A DNA stretch of 64,000 bases from Clostridium gelidum (GTDB lineage: Bacteria; Bacillota; Clostridia; Clostridiales; Clostridiaceae), in contig NZ_AP024849.1 in the NCBI RefSeq assembly GCF_019977655.1, forward strand, positions 289,001 through 353,000. Reading direction: 5' to 3'. Below, piece by piece: positions 26,310 to 36,177 of this stretch (position 1 is its first letter; every line of letters begins with the position of its first letter). The position numbers were made by a program, and so were the translations under genes. The notes under the pieces were generated by a model. That model was not told the DNA's origin. It did not search any database and saw only the letters and a list, made by a program, of their open reading frames with translations.

Positions 26310-28451
26310 ATGGAGCTTAATAAAAGTTGTACAGAAATTCTTAAATATCTAAAAGAAAAGGATGATTATATTAAGGCTCAAGAATTGGCAGAAATATATA
26401 AACTTACAGATAGAGCTATAAGATATAAGATAGATAAAATCGAGGAGTTTCTCGTTAAAAATGGATTTCAATATTTAGATAAGCAACATTTAAAGGGTAT
26501 AAAGCTTATTATGGAACCAGGGTTAAATGAATTTCTTGATTCCTTTTTCGGAGAATATACTCCTTACAGATATATTTATTCAAAGAATGAAAGATTTGAA
26601 TTTATTGTTATGAAGATTTTACAATCAAGAGAACCTGTTAAACTTTCATATTTTGAAAGCAAATTGTGTGTATCAAAAAATACTGTTTTTAAAGAACTAG
26701 AGTTAATAGAAAAGTGGCTTAATGAAAGAGAATTAAAAATTATCCGAAAACCAAGAGTAGGAATTATTGTAGAAGGAAATGAAGAAAATAAGAGAAAAGC
26801 TATAAGAGAAATTACATCAGAAACAATTTCTACAGAAGATATTGTGAATTATGTTAAAAAAGGAACTGTCAAATCAAAGATTAATAATCTCCAATTTGAT
26901 ACTTTATTTTCCGATATAGATATAGATTTTATTGATGGCTTAATAAAAAGTGTAGAAGAAGAACTTAATAAAGAATTTAGTGATGAAGCTTATGGAAGTC
27001 TTATTACTCATATGACAATGATGATTAAGAGAGTTGAGCTTGGCACAGATATTAGTATTCCGGAAATAAAGCTAGAAAATCTAAAAATAGGTAAAGAATA
27101 TGAAGTAGCAAAAAAAATTCTACAAAAAATAGAGGTACATTATAATATAAAAGTTCCTGAAGAAGAAATAAATTATATTACACTTCATCTTTTAGGATCA
27201 AAGGTTCTTAAAACTAACGAAATATATAATATAAATGAATATAATCCGGATAATCTTTATAATGTTTGTAAAAAAATGACCGAAGAGATTGAAAAAATTT
27301 ATAGTGTAGATTTCGGTATCAAGAGAGACAAGGTGGTTGAGGGACTTGTTTTACATTTAAGACCAAGTATCTATAGAATTAAATTTAATTTAAAATTAAT
27401 AAACCCTCTTTATGATGAAATAAGAATAAATTATAATGAATTATTCTTAAATACTAAGTTAGTATCTATTTATCTTGAGGATTTTATAGGAAATAAAATA
27501 GATGATCATGAAATAACTTATATTGCACTCCACTTAGGAGCAGCTTTAGAAAATGCAAAGGAAGAGGAAAAGAAAATATTAAAAGTTATTATAGTTTGTG
27601 GAACAGGTCTTGGAACGGCCAAGATGGTAGCATCTCAAATTTCAAATAAATTTCAGGTAGAAATAATGGACACTGTTTCTAGTAGAATGGTAAAAGATTT
27701 AAAAGATATAGAATATGACTTTATAATAAGCACTGTAGATATTCCTGATATAAGTAATGGTTCATATATAAAAATAAACCCTTTAATGCTTAAAAAGGAT
27801 TATGAAAAATTATCCCAATATCTGCAGGTAAAATACAAAAAAGAGGAAAACTATGAAGTAGAGATGCAGCTTATAAACAGACTTATAAATATATCTGGTA
27901 AGTATTGTATAATAAATGATGCTGAACAACTTAAGTATGAATTCATGTATGAATTAAAAAAGGAAAGACAGCAGCTTACCACAAAGAATTTCGGATATAA
28001 GTTAAATGATTTGATAACGGCAGATATGATAAGTTTAAACGTCGAGTGCAGGTATTGGGAAGAAGCCATTAGAAAAGGAATGAAGGTACTTAGAGAGAAA
28101 AGTTACGTCGAAAATAGTTATGAGGAAGCAGTAATTAATAATATAAAGGAAATCGGACCATACATGGTAGTAGCGCCAGGAATTGTTCTTTCTCATGCAA
28201 AGACTGAAGATGGAGTAAATAAATTATCTATGAGTCTTATGACAATTAAAAATCCTGTTAAATTTGGAAGTGAGTTTAATGATCCTGTAAAGCTAGTAAT
28301 CACATTAGCTGCTAAAGACAGAGAAGCTCATCTAAGGGCACTGTCACAGCTAATTGCACTTTTACAGAACAGCGAAGATTTGAAAAGTATATTTAAAGCA
28401 AAAACAACAGAGGAAGTTATTAATATAATAAATAAATACTCTAATAAATAA
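26310..28451 (+). CDS. PRD-containing PTS-controlled transcriptional activator (MtlR/LicR/ManR type)
   Basis: This 713-aa multidomain regulator has N-terminal HTH domains (about 1-150, e.g. DYIKAQELAEIYKLTDRAIR and KLSYFESKLCVSKNTVFKEL) and two PTS regulation domains (about 190-300 and 305-410). An EIIB-like domain follows with its cysteine in KVIIVCGTGLGTAKMVASQI (near 425), and a C-terminal EIIA domain (about 565-713) has His in IVLSHAKTEDGV. Such proteins activate sugar operons and sense transport through phosphorylation of PRD, IIB and IIA sites. It is co-directional with the PTS genes upstream and transketolase downstream. Codons are host-like. Confidence 0.93.
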   Translation: MELNKSCTEILKYLKEKDDYIKAQELAEIYKLTDRAIRYKIDKIEEFLVKNGFQYLDKQHLKGIKLIMEPGLNEFLDSFFGEYTPYRYIYSKNERFEFIVMKILQSREPVKLSYFESKLCVSKNTVFKELELIEKWLNERELKIIRKPRVGIIVEGNEENKRKAIREITSETISTEDIVNYVKKGTVKSKINNLQFDTLFSDIDIDFIDGLIKSVEEELNKEFSDEAYGSLITHMTMMIKRVELGTDISIPEIKLENLKIGKEYEVAKKILQKIEVHYNIKVPEEEINYITLHLLGSKVLKTNEIYNINEYNPDNLYNVCKKMTEEIEKIYSVDFGIKRDKVVEGLVLHLRPSIYRIKFNLKLINPLYDEIRINYNELFLNTKLVSIYLEDFIGNKIDDHEITYIALHLGAALENAKEEEKKILKVIIVCGTGLGTAKMVASQISNKFQVEIMDTVSSRMVKDLKDIEYDFIISTVDIPDISNGSYIKINPLMLKKDYEKLSQYLQVKYKKEENYEVEMQLINRLINISGKYCIINDAEQLKYEFMYELKKERQQLTTKNFGYKLNDLITADMISLNVECRYWEEAIRKGMKVLREKSYVENSYEEAVINNIKEIGPYMVVAPGIVLSHAKTEDGVNKLSMSLMTIKNPVKFGSEFNDPVKLVITLAAKDREAHLRALSQLIALLQNSEDLKSIFKAKTTEEVINIINKYSNK

Positions 28452-28490
28452 TTTGAAACAGGTATATTTTTCCCAATTGTTTAGAAAGAG

Positions 28491-28531
28491 AAAGGAGTTT
28501 AAATCTATTTAAAGTAGAGTTAAACTCCTTT
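28491..28531 (+). terminator. hairpin after the PRD regulator
   Basis: A perfect 11-bp stem (28491-28501 with 28521-28531) is followed by ATAATTT. The T tract is poor, so it may only attenuate. Confidence 0.5.
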
Positions 28532-28606
28532 ATAATTTAGAATGTAATGATTGGGAAGAAATTCTTATTATAATAGATAAACTGAAAAAATTAGGAGGAA
28601 ATGCTA

Positions 28607-29428
28607 ATGAATATATGTGAATTAAAGAAGACAGCTAAAAATGTAAGAATAAATATAATAGAAGCTGTATCAGCAGCAAAATCAGGTCATCCAGGTGGCT
28701 CTTTATCAGTGGCTGATATATTAACTGTATTATATTTTGATAAGATGAATATTAATCCTCAAAATCCAAAATGGGAAGATAGAGATAGATTGGTATTATC
28801 AAAGGGTCACGTAGCGCCTGCACTTTATGTAATACTTGCTGAAAGAGGGTATTTTCCAAAAGAAAATTTAATAACACTTAGAAAACTTGGATCAATACTA
28901 CAAGGTCATCCAGATATGAAATCAACTCCAGGAGTAGATATGTCAACGGGGTCATTAGGTCAAGGTTTATCAGCAGCAAATGGTATGGCATTAGCTGCAA
29001 AACTTGATAATAAAGATCACAATATATATGTAATTCTTGGTGATGGGGAAGTTCAAGAAGGTCAGATTTGGGAAGCAGCAATGACTGCGGCGCACTACAA
29101 ATTAGATAATGTAATAGCAGTGTTAGATTTTAATGGATTACAAATAGATGGTTCAAATGAAGAAGTTATGAACATAAATCCAATTGATGAGAAATTTTCA
29201 GCATTTGGCTGGAATGTAATTAAAATTGATGGACATGATTTAGAAGCTATAAGTAATGCAGTAGATGAAGCTAAAAAAGTTCAGGGTAAGCCAACAGTTA
29301 TAATTGCAAAAACAGTAAAAGGTAAGGGCATATCATTCATGGAAAATCAAGCATCATGGCATGGAACAGCTCCAAATGAAGAACAAACAAAAGCAGCTAT
29401 CGAAGAATTAGAAAGGGGAGAAGCATAA
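28607..29428 (+). CDS. transketolase, N-terminal subunit
   Basis: This 273-aa protein is the thiamine-diphosphate-binding half of a split transketolase. It has SAAKSGHPGGSLSVADILTV, LSKGHVAPALYVIL, the ThDP/metal motif GDGEVQEGQIWEAAMTAAHY ending in DNVIAVLDFNGLQIDG, and KGKGISFMENQASWHG. It moves two-carbon units between sugar phosphates, linking pentose and hexose phosphates. ATG 28607 is preferred over 28601 because AGGAGGA then has proper spacing. It pairs with the C-terminal subunit, whose start overlaps its stop by one base. Placement after the PTS/PRD genes suggests use on a pentose-yielding sugar. Confidence 0.95.
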   Translation: MNICELKKTAKNVRINIIEAVSAAKSGHPGGSLSVADILTVLYFDKMNINPQNPKWEDRDRLVLSKGHVAPALYVILAERGYFPKENLITLRKLGSILQGHPDMKSTPGVDMSTGSLGQGLSAANGMALAAKLDNKDHNIYVILGDGEVQEGQIWEAAMTAAHYKLDNVIAVLDFNGLQIDGSNEEVMNINPIDEKFSAFGWNVIKIDGHDLEAISNAVDEAKKVQGKPTVIIAKTVKGKGISFMENQASWHGTAPNEEQTKAAIEELERGEA

Positions 29429-30345
29429 TGAATATAGCAACTAGAGAAGCATATGGACAAACGTTAGTAGAATTAAGTAAAAATGAAAAAGTGGTAGTAT
29501 TAGATGCAGATTTAGCAAAAGCAACAAAAACAATAGATTTCAAGAATGCATGTCCTGAAAGATTTTTTGATATGGGTATATCAGAACAAGATATGATTGG
29601 AACTGCAGCAGGATTTGCAGCAAGTGGTAAAATACCATTTGTAAGTACATTTGCTGTATTTGCAGCAGGGAGAGCTTTCGAACAGATTAGAAACTCAGTA
29701 TGTTATCCCAAACTAAATGTAAAGATAGCAGCAACTCATGCAGGTATAACTGTTGGAGAAGATGGCGCTACTCACCAAGCAATTGAAGATATATCATTAA
29801 TGAGAAGTATACCCAATATGGTAGTATTAAATCCGGCTGATGATGTAGAAGCTAAAGCAGCAATATATGCAGCCGCAGAATATTATGGACCAGTATATAT
29901 AAGACTTGGTAGGTTAGCGACACCAACAATTCATGATGAAAATTATAAGTTTGAAATTGGAAAAGGTGAAGTTTTATCAGAAGGAAAGGATGTTGCTATA
30001 ATTGCAACTGGATTAATGGTAGCTAAAGCATTAGACGCAGCAGAAAAATTAAAAGCAGAAGGAATTAATGCAACTGTTGTTAACATTTCTACTATAAAGC
30101 CACTGGACAGCGAACTAGTTATCAAAGTAGCAAAAGCAACTGGTAAGGTTGTAACCGTAGAAGAACATAGCGTAATAGGTGGATTAGGTTCTGCTATTTG
30201 TGAAGTGTTATCACAAGAATTGCCTACAAAAACTAAGTTAATAGGATTAAATGATACATTTGGTCAATCAGGTACCCCAAATGCACTATTAGAGTATTAT
30301 GGTTTAACAACAGAAAATATTATTGAAACTGTAAAATCATTTTAA
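29428..30345 (+). CDS. transketolase, C-terminal subunit
   Basis: This 305-aa protein carries the pyrimidine-binding and C-terminal transketolase domains: VVLDADLAKATKTIDF, MGISEQDMIGTAAGFAASGK (activating Glu), THAGITVGEDGATHQAIEDI, and VTVEEHSVIGGLGSAICEVL. It forms the active enzyme with the N-terminal subunit, to which it is translationally coupled through the TAATG overlap. Its fold is shared with DXP synthase and pyruvate dehydrogenase beta, but the split pair and motif set fit transketolase. It is followed by a terminator. Confidence 0.95.
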   Translation: MNIATREAYGQTLVELSKNEKVVVLDADLAKATKTIDFKNACPERFFDMGISEQDMIGTAAGFAASGKIPFVSTFAVFAAGRAFEQIRNSVCYPKLNVKIAATHAGITVGEDGATHQAIEDISLMRSIPNMVVLNPADDVEAKAAIYAAAEYYGPVYIRLGRLATPTIHDENYKFEIGKGEVLSEGKDVAIIATGLMVAKALDAAEKLKAEGINATVVNISTIKPLDSELVIKVAKATGKVVTVEEHSVIGGLGSAICEVLSQELPTKTKLIGLNDTFGQSGTPNALLEYYGLTTENIIETVKSF

Positions 30346-30382
30346 TAAATGACATAGTAGCCCTTTAAATTAAACTTATTAT

Positions 30383-30413
30383 TGCCCTAATAGAAAATTA
30401 TTAGGGCATTTTT
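30383..30413 (+). terminator. transketolase operon terminator
   Basis: A perfect 10-bp stem TGCCCTAATA/TATTAGGGCA with a 6-base loop and T5. Confidence 0.9.
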
Positions 30414-30508
30414 ATATATAGAAAAGTATAATATTGTGAATTTATTGAAACTTTTGTTTTTTAATAATACTAATGCAAAAAGATAGAGAAAATAGATGGA
30501 GGTATATT

Positions 30509-32023
30509 ATGTTAGCTAATTATAATAAGTTACAAAACGGTTCAGATATAAGAGGAGTAGCAATTGATGGGGCTGGAAAAGAAGTTAATTTAATTCCTGA
30601 AGTTGCAAAATTTATATCTTATGGATTTGTGAAATTATTAGAAAATAAAATAAATACAAAAGGTAAGAATTTAAAAGTAGCTGTTGGAATGGATTCAAGA
30701 TTATCCGGACCAGATTTAAAAGCTACTGTAATTGAAGGACTAACAGATTTAGGGTGTAGTGTATACGACTGTGGAATGGCGACAACACCAGCAATGTTTA
30801 TGACTACTGTTTTAGAAAATTATAAATGTGATGGCTCTATTATGATTACAGCAAGCCACCTTCCTTACTATTATAATGGATTAAAGTTCTTTACTAGAGA
30901 AGGTGGATGTGAAAAGGAAGATATACAAAGCATTCTTTCAATAGCATCCAAAGAAGAAAGTTATTATGGGATAAATAGTAGTAAGATTTCAAAAGTTGAC
31001 TTTATTGATGAATATTCAAAAGTATTAGTTAACATAATCAGAAATGGAGTATCATCTAAAGAAAATTATAATCAACCTTTAGTAGGCTTTAAAATTATTG
31101 TCGATGCTGGAAATGGAGCTGGAGGATTTTTTGCCTATAAAGTATTAGAAGTATTAGGAGCAGATATTAGTGGCAGCCAATTTACTGAACCAGATGGAAG
31201 ATTCCCCAATCATATTCCGAATCCAGAAAATGAAGAAGCTATGGAATATATAAGAAATGCAGTGTTAGTCAATAATGCAGATTTAGGAATAATTTTTGAT
31301 ACAGATGTAGATAGAGCTGCTATTGTAGATTCAAATGGAAGGGAAATAAACAAAAATGCACTAATAGCGCTAGTTTCCTCAATTATTCTAGAAGAACATC
31401 AAAGTTCTATAATAGTAACGGATTCAATAACTTCAACTGGGTTAGGTGAATTTATTAATAAATTAGGAGGAATTCATCATAGATTCAAGAGAGGATATAG
31501 AAATGTTATAAATGAAGCAGTAAGACTAAACAAGGAAGAAAAAGAATCTTACTTAGCTATTGAAACATCAGGCCATGCAGCTCTTAAAGAAAACTATTTC
31601 CTAGATGATGGGGCATACTTAATAGCTAAGATACTAATCAAAATAGCTAAGCTTAATGAGGAAGGAAAAAGAATTGAAAGTTTAATAAAAGATTTAAAAA
31701 TGCCATGGGAGAGCTCAGATTTTAGGCTTGAAATTAAGAATGACAATGTTAAAGATTATGGTGCAAAAATAATAACAGATTTACAAAATTACGTAAAATC
31801 AACAGAGGGTTTTAGTATAGTAAATAATAATTATGAAGGTGTTAGAGTAACTTGTGATAAGACTAATGGAGATGGTTGGTTTTTATTAAGATTATCATTA
31901 CATGAACCTGTTTTAGCATTGAATATAGAATCTGATATCAAAGGTGGAAATCAACTAATTGTAGATAAATTAGTTATTTTTTTAGATAAATATAATGAAT
32001 TAGATTTAAGTGATATCAAGTGA
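30509..32023 (+). CDS. phosphomannomutase/phosphoglucomutase (alpha-D-phosphohexomutase)
   Basis: This 504-aa four-domain mutase interconverts hexose 6- and 1-phosphates. It has KVAVGMDSRLSGPDLKATVI, the phosphoserine loop MITASHLPYYYNGLKFF, the metal loop FDTDVDRAAIVDSNG, the sugar-recognition segment ETSGHAALKENYFLDDGAYL and the phosphate-binding loop TNGDGWFLLRLSLHEP. ATG 30509 follows GATGGAGG; an upstream in-frame ATG at 30473 lacks a site. Monocistronic between two hairpins. Which hexose it prefers is not clear from sequence. Confidence 0.93.
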   Translation: MLANYNKLQNGSDIRGVAIDGAGKEVNLIPEVAKFISYGFVKLLENKINTKGKNLKVAVGMDSRLSGPDLKATVIEGLTDLGCSVYDCGMATTPAMFMTTVLENYKCDGSIMITASHLPYYYNGLKFFTREGGCEKEDIQSILSIASKEESYYGINSSKISKVDFIDEYSKVLVNIIRNGVSSKENYNQPLVGFKIIVDAGNGAGGFFAYKVLEVLGADISGSQFTEPDGRFPNHIPNPENEEAMEYIRNAVLVNNADLGIIFDTDVDRAAIVDSNGREINKNALIALVSSIILEEHQSSIIVTDSITSTGLGEFINKLGGIHHRFKRGYRNVINEAVRLNKEEKESYLAIETSGHAALKENYFLDDGAYLIAKILIKIAKLNEEGKRIESLIKDLKMPWESSDFRLEIKNDNVKDYGAKIITDLQNYVKSTEGFSIVNNNYEGVRVTCDKTNGDGWFLLRLSLHEPVLALNIESDIKGGNQLIVDKLVIFLDKYNELDLSDIK

Positions 32024-32089
32024 AAATAATACTTTAATCAGTTGCAGTATCATTTAGGGAGAAAATTATAATATAATAAAAGCTAATTT

Positions 32090-32143
32090 AGAATCATGAG
32101 TGGAATTAAGGAAAAATCCTAAAGTTATTCATGATTCTTTTTG
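32090..32143 (+). terminator. hairpin terminator after the mutase gene
   Basis: AGAATCATGA (32090-32099) pairs with TCATGATTCT (32129-32138), followed by TTTTG. The region 32144-32280 is gene-free; a short frame GYGLGYSVSDIKKYSPGAKV near 32175-32245 is unassigned. Confidence 0.65.
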
Positions 32144-32281
32144 TTTCAAAATTTAAGGACTAGAAGTCTAGCATAATAGGATATGGATTAGGATACAGTG
32201 TATCGGATATTAAAAAGTATAGTCCAGGTGCGAAAGTGCTAGATGCAATGGAACTTTCTTTAAATAATATCTGAAAAATAC

Positions 32282-32312
32282 TTGACTTGGAGTGGACTCC
32301 AAGTGATAGGGT
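32282..32312 (+). promoter_or_regulatory. MerR-type promoter (copy B) of the reductase-merR-MATE operon
   Basis: TTGACT (32282-32287), a 19-base spacer and TAGGGT (32307-32312), with the inverted repeat ACTTGGAGT/ACTCCAAGT at 32285-32304. The overlong spacer and centred dyad are typical of promoters that MerR proteins activate by DNA untwisting. A merR gene is second in the operon, so autoregulation is likely. Confidence 0.85.
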
Positions 32313-32403
32313 ATACATAGAGCAAAGAAATACAAGTAAAAAAACGGATACAAAAAATGAATAATTTTGAAAATGAATTTTTAGCAAATGGAGGAATAAA
32401 ATT

Positions 32404-33036
32404 ATGAAAGTATTATTAGTAAATGGAAGTCCACATGAAAAAGGATGTACCTATACAGCACTAAGCGAAGTGGCAGAAACTTTAAATCATGAAGGAATAG
32501 ATACGGAAATATTTCAAATTGGAACAAAGCCATTGGCTGGATGTATTGCTTGCAAAAGCTGTGTTAATACAGGACATTGTGTATTTGATGACAAAGTAAA
32601 TGAATTTCTTAAAATAGCAGGAGATTTTGATGGGTATATATTTGGTTCTCCAGTACACTTTGCAGCGGCCAGTGGCGCAAGTACTTCTTTTATGGATCGT
32701 TTATTTTATGCAGATTTATGTTCAGGTAAGGAGTCTTTTTATTTGAAACCTGCAGCAGCTGTCATATCAGCCAGAAGAGCTGGAACTACAGCAACTTTTG
32801 ATCAGTTAAATAAATATTTTACGTTAATGCAGATGCCAATTGTTTCTTCACAATATTGGAATATGGTACACGGTCAAACTCCAGAAGATGTGAAAAATGA
32901 TATAGAAGGGCTTCAAATTATGCGTACCTTAGGCAGAAATATGGCATTCTTTTTAAAATGCAAAGAAGCTGGAATAAAAGCAGGTATTGCTTTCCCTGAA
33001 AGAGAAAAAACTACGTTTACAAATTTCATTAGGTAA
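32404..33036 (+). CDS. NADPH-dependent FMN reductase / flavodoxin-fold oxidoreductase
   Basis: This 210-aa flavodoxin-fold protein has MKVLLVNGSPHEKGCTYTAL at the FMN-phosphate site, then a cysteine cluster CIACKSCVNTGHC (about residues 48-60) and FGSPVHFAAASGASTSFMDR as the flavin-contact loop. Members of this family act as iron-sulfur flavoproteins or quinone/FMN reductases. The CxxC pattern differs from the classical archaeal Isf motif, so cofactor content is uncertain. It is first gene of an operon with MerR and MATE genes, behind a MerR-type promoter, suggesting a toxic-compound or redox response. AATGGAGGAAT gives the start. Confidence 0.88.
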   Translation: MKVLLVNGSPHEKGCTYTALSEVAETLNHEGIDTEIFQIGTKPLAGCIACKSCVNTGHCVFDDKVNEFLKIAGDFDGYIFGSPVHFAAASGASTSFMDRLFYADLCSGKESFYLKPAAAVISARRAGTTATFDQLNKYFTLMQMPIVSSQYWNMVHGQTPEDVKNDIEGLQIMRTLGRNMAFFLKCKEAGIKAGIAFPEREKTTFTNFIR

Positions 33037-33051
33037 AGGAGGTACCTTTTT

Positions 33052-33438
33052 ATGACAATTACAGAAGTAAGTAAGAAATATGATATGACAGCAGATACAT
33101 TGCGGTATTATGAGCGAATTGGTCTGATTCCACCAGTGAATCGAAATGGGAGTGGAATAAGGGATTATACGGAAGGCGATTGTAAGTGGGTTCATTTTAT
33201 GAAATGTATGCGTGGTGCAGGACTTTCCATTGAAGTATTAGTAGAGTACGAAACCTTGTTCCAAAAGGGAAATTCTACAATCAAGGCTAGAAAAGAACTT
33301 TTAATAGAACAACGTAGTCGGCTTGCTGAAAAAATTAAAGAAATGCAACAAACATATGAACGTCTAGATAAAAAAATTGATGGATATGAAGAAAGAGTAT
33401 TTGTAAAAGAAGAAGAATTAAAAAAGGCGGATGATTAA
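33052..33438 (+). CDS. MerR-family transcriptional regulator
   Basis: This 128-aa regulator has an N-terminal winged helix (TITEVSKKYDMTADTLRYYE, RIGLIPPVNRNGSGIRDYTE) and a coiled-coil dimer helix near 75-115. No metal-binding cysteine pair is seen at the C-terminus, so it is not a typical metal sensor. It resembles redox- or drug-sensing MerR proteins linked to reductases. It lies 15 bases after the reductase gene and 33 bases before the MATE gene. The MerR-type dyads at 20722, 32285 and 36181 are its candidate sites. Confidence 0.93.
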   Translation: MTITEVSKKYDMTADTLRYYERIGLIPPVNRNGSGIRDYTEGDCKWVHFMKCMRGAGLSIEVLVEYETLFQKGNSTIKARKELLIEQRSRLAEKIKEMQQTYERLDKKIDGYEERVFVKEEELKKADD

Positions 33439-33471
33439 CTAGAGAAAAACGTATAAGCAGGAGGACTAAAA

Positions 33472-34827
33472 TTGGAGCAGAAAACTTTAATGACAAAAAA
33501 GTTATTTACAAATGAAAATTTACTTAAATTGTTCGTACCGCTTATAATAGAGCAATTTTTAGAATATTTGGTGGGACTCGCAGATTCAATTATGGTGTCA
33601 TCTGTAGGAGAATATGCTGTGTCAGGTGTGTCTTTAGTGGACTTCGTCATGGCACTTTTAATTAGTTTATTTGCAGCACTAGCTACTGGTGGTGCAGTTA
33701 TTGCAGGACAGTATATGGGTAAGAAGCAGGTGGAGAAATCGAGAGAAGCAGCTAATCAGCTAGTGTGGTTTTCTGCTATTTTCTCCGTTATAATAATGGT
33801 TATTATTTATCTTATAAAACCGTTTATTTTAAATGTTTTATTTGGTGATATTACTGATGAAGTACGTAATGCTGCGAATACTTACCTAATGATTACAGCA
33901 ATATCAATTCCATTTTTAGCATTGTATAATGCTGGAGCCGCAATTTTTCGTACTATGGGTAATGCAAAGCTGCCTATGAAGATAATGCTTGCTATGAACA
34001 TAGCACATGCCATAGGAAATGCAGTACTTATTTATGGCTTCCACTTTGGAACTGAGGGTGTTGCGATACCAACTACCATAGCTCGTATTGCAGCTGGTGT
34101 TATTATTATCACATTAGCTTTGAATAAAAAACATCCAATATATATAAAGAAAAGTTTTAAGCACAAATTTAATTGGCCAATGCTAAAAAGAATATTAAGC
34201 ATTGGTGTTCCATACGGATTGGAAAATGGTTTGTTCTATTTTGGAAGAATTATTGTACTTAGTCTAGTTGCTTCTTTTGGAACTGCTTCAATAGCGGCAA
34301 ATGCGGTGTCGGGAACTATCGTTATGTTTCAAGTACTCCCAGGTATGGCAATTGGTCTTGGATTGACCGTAATAATATCAAGATGTATAGGTGCTGGTGA
34401 TTATGAACAGGCTAAATATTACACTAAAAAGATAACTGGTATTGTGTATGTAACCCATGTAATAAGTTGTGCAGTGGTACTTGCATTACTCAAAGGCATA
34501 TTGGGAATCTATGGATTGTCAGAGGCAGCAACAGCTTTGACTACACAAACCATTTGGGCTCATGGAATAATGATGGTATTAATATGGCCGCTTGCATACA
34601 CGGTGCCTATAACATTCCGTGCATCAGGCGATGCTAAATTCCCAATGATTGTTGGAATTTTATCTATGTTCTTCTGTCGTATTGCTTTATCTTATCTGCT
34701 AGGCGTTTATTTCAACATGGGAATGTTCGGCACATGGGTAGCTATGTTTATTGATTGGATTGTCAAGTCAATTATTTTCGTATGGCGGTACATTAGTGGA
34801 AGATGGACGAAGTTTCATGCGATTTAA
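33472..34827 (+). CDS. MATE-family multidrug efflux transporter
   Basis: This 451-aa antiporter has about 12 membrane helices in two similar halves. It includes LLKLFVPLIIEQFLEYLVGL, ADSIMVSSVGEYAVSGVSLV, GGAVIAGQYMGKKQVEKSRE and, in the second half, MLKRILSIGVPYGLENGLFY. It would expel cationic compounds using a sodium or proton gradient. TTG 33472 is the start, with AGGAGGA 6 bases upstream. It belongs to the MerR-linked operon, so it is likely induced along with the reductase. Confidence 0.94.
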   Translation: MEQKTLMTKKLFTNENLLKLFVPLIIEQFLEYLVGLADSIMVSSVGEYAVSGVSLVDFVMALLISLFAALATGGAVIAGQYMGKKQVEKSREAANQLVWFSAIFSVIIMVIIYLIKPFILNVLFGDITDEVRNAANTYLMITAISIPFLALYNAGAAIFRTMGNAKLPMKIMLAMNIAHAIGNAVLIYGFHFGTEGVAIPTTIARIAAGVIIITLALNKKHPIYIKKSFKHKFNWPMLKRILSIGVPYGLENGLFYFGRIIVLSLVASFGTASIAANAVSGTIVMFQVLPGMAIGLGLTVIISRCIGAGDYEQAKYYTKKITGIVYVTHVISCAVVLALLKGILGIYGLSEAATALTTQTIWAHGIMMVLIWPLAYTVPITFRASGDAKFPMIVGILSMFFCRIALSYLLGVYFNMGMFGTWVAMFIDWIVKSIIFVWRYISGRWTKFHAI

Positions 34828-34924
34828 TAGGAATAAATAATTTAAAATCCAATATAAACAATGAAATTTGTCCACATTAATGAAATTATTTTAGAATAAG
34901 TAAAAATTGGAGGGAGATACAAAT

Positions 34925-36046
34925 ATGGAAAAGAAAAAATTGGGATTTGGATTCATGCGTTTACCAGTAAAGAGCAAAAATGATCAAGAAGGCATTGATA
35001 TGGACACACTAAATCAAATGGTAGATACTTTTTTAGAAAGAGGTTTTACTTATTTTGATACAGCCTATATGTATCATGCTTTTCAAAGTGAAATAGCTTT
35101 AAGAGAATCTTTAGTAAAACGTCATAAAAGAGATAGCTTTACAGTAGCGACAAAATTACCAACTATGTTTTTAAAAAAAGAAGGAGACCAAGAAAGAATT
35201 TTTAATGAACAGTTAGAAAAATGTGGTGTAGATTATTTTGATTACTATCTTCTTCATAATTTGGGAGTAACACATTATGAGATAGCTAAAAAATTTGATA
35301 GCTTTGCATTTATTCAAAAAAAGAAAGAAGAAGGAAAGATAAAAAATATAGGCTTTTCTTATCATGATAATGCAGATTTATTAGATGAGATTTTAACTGC
35401 CCACCCAGAAGTAGATTTCGTTCAATTACAAATTAATTATATTGATTGGGATAATGAAAGTATTCAATCTAGAAAATGTTATGAAGTTGCAAGAAAGCAT
35501 AACAAACCAGTTATTGTTATGGAACCAATTAAAGGTGGTACTCTAGCCAATGTTCCAGAAGATGCAGAGAAATTGTTTAAAGAATATAATGCTGATATGT
35601 CAGTACCATCATGGGCAATTCGTTTTGTAGCTAGTCATGAAGGAATAATGATGGTTCTAAGTGGTATGTCGAGTATGGAACAATTACTAGATAACACAGG
35701 TTATATGGAAGATTTCAAACCATTTGTAAAGGAAGAATATAATATTGTTGAAAAAGCAGTGGATATAATTAATGAATCAATTGCAGTTCCTTGTACAGCA
35801 TGTGAATATTGTGTAAAAGGATGTCCTAAAAATATTGCTATTCCAAAATATTTTGCTCTATATAATGCTGAAAAACGAGCACCAAGTAAAGGATTTTCAG
35901 TACAAGGAGTATATTATGGTAATTATACCAAAACATACGGAAAAGCATCAGACTGTATTGGATGTAAACAATGTGAAAGAGAATGTCCTCAACATATTGA
36001 GATTATAAAATGTTTAAAGGATGTAGCTGATACATTTGAGAATTAA
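34925..36046 (+). CDS. aldo/keto reductase with C-terminal ferredoxin-type domain (first)
   Basis: This 373-aa protein has an AKR barrel (MEKKKLGFGFMRLPVKSKND, YFDTAYMYH with catalytic Asp/Tyr, DYYLLHNLG, NIGFSYHD, VMEPIKGGTL) followed by two Cys clusters, CTACEYCVKGCPKNIAIP and CIGCKQCERECPQHIEI. Each is an arrangement that can hold a 4Fe-4S centre. The family is common in anaerobes and usually has unknown substrates. ATG 34925 is the start; the apparent upstream TTG 34907 is part of the GGAGGGAG ribosome site. It follows the MATE gene by 97 bases and may be read from the same promoter. Confidence 0.92.
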   Translation: MEKKKLGFGFMRLPVKSKNDQEGIDMDTLNQMVDTFLERGFTYFDTAYMYHAFQSEIALRESLVKRHKRDSFTVATKLPTMFLKKEGDQERIFNEQLEKCGVDYFDYYLLHNLGVTHYEIAKKFDSFAFIQKKKEEGKIKNIGFSYHDNADLLDEILTAHPEVDFVQLQINYIDWDNESIQSRKCYEVARKHNKPVIVMEPIKGGTLANVPEDAEKLFKEYNADMSVPSWAIRFVASHEGIMMVLSGMSSMEQLLDNTGYMEDFKPFVKEEYNIVEKAVDIINESIAVPCTACEYCVKGCPKNIAIPKYFALYNAEKRAPSKGFSVQGVYYGNYTKTYGKASDCIGCKQCERECPQHIEIIKCLKDVADTFEN

Positions 36047-36177
36047 GAGTTAATAGTAATCTTGAAATAATGGTAGATATGAAAAAATAATAGAATAAGT
36101 CATTTTTATACTTGGTTTGGAATAAAAAAAGTGTGAAGAGGTTTTTTATTATATGTTTATAATATAGAATAAACATC

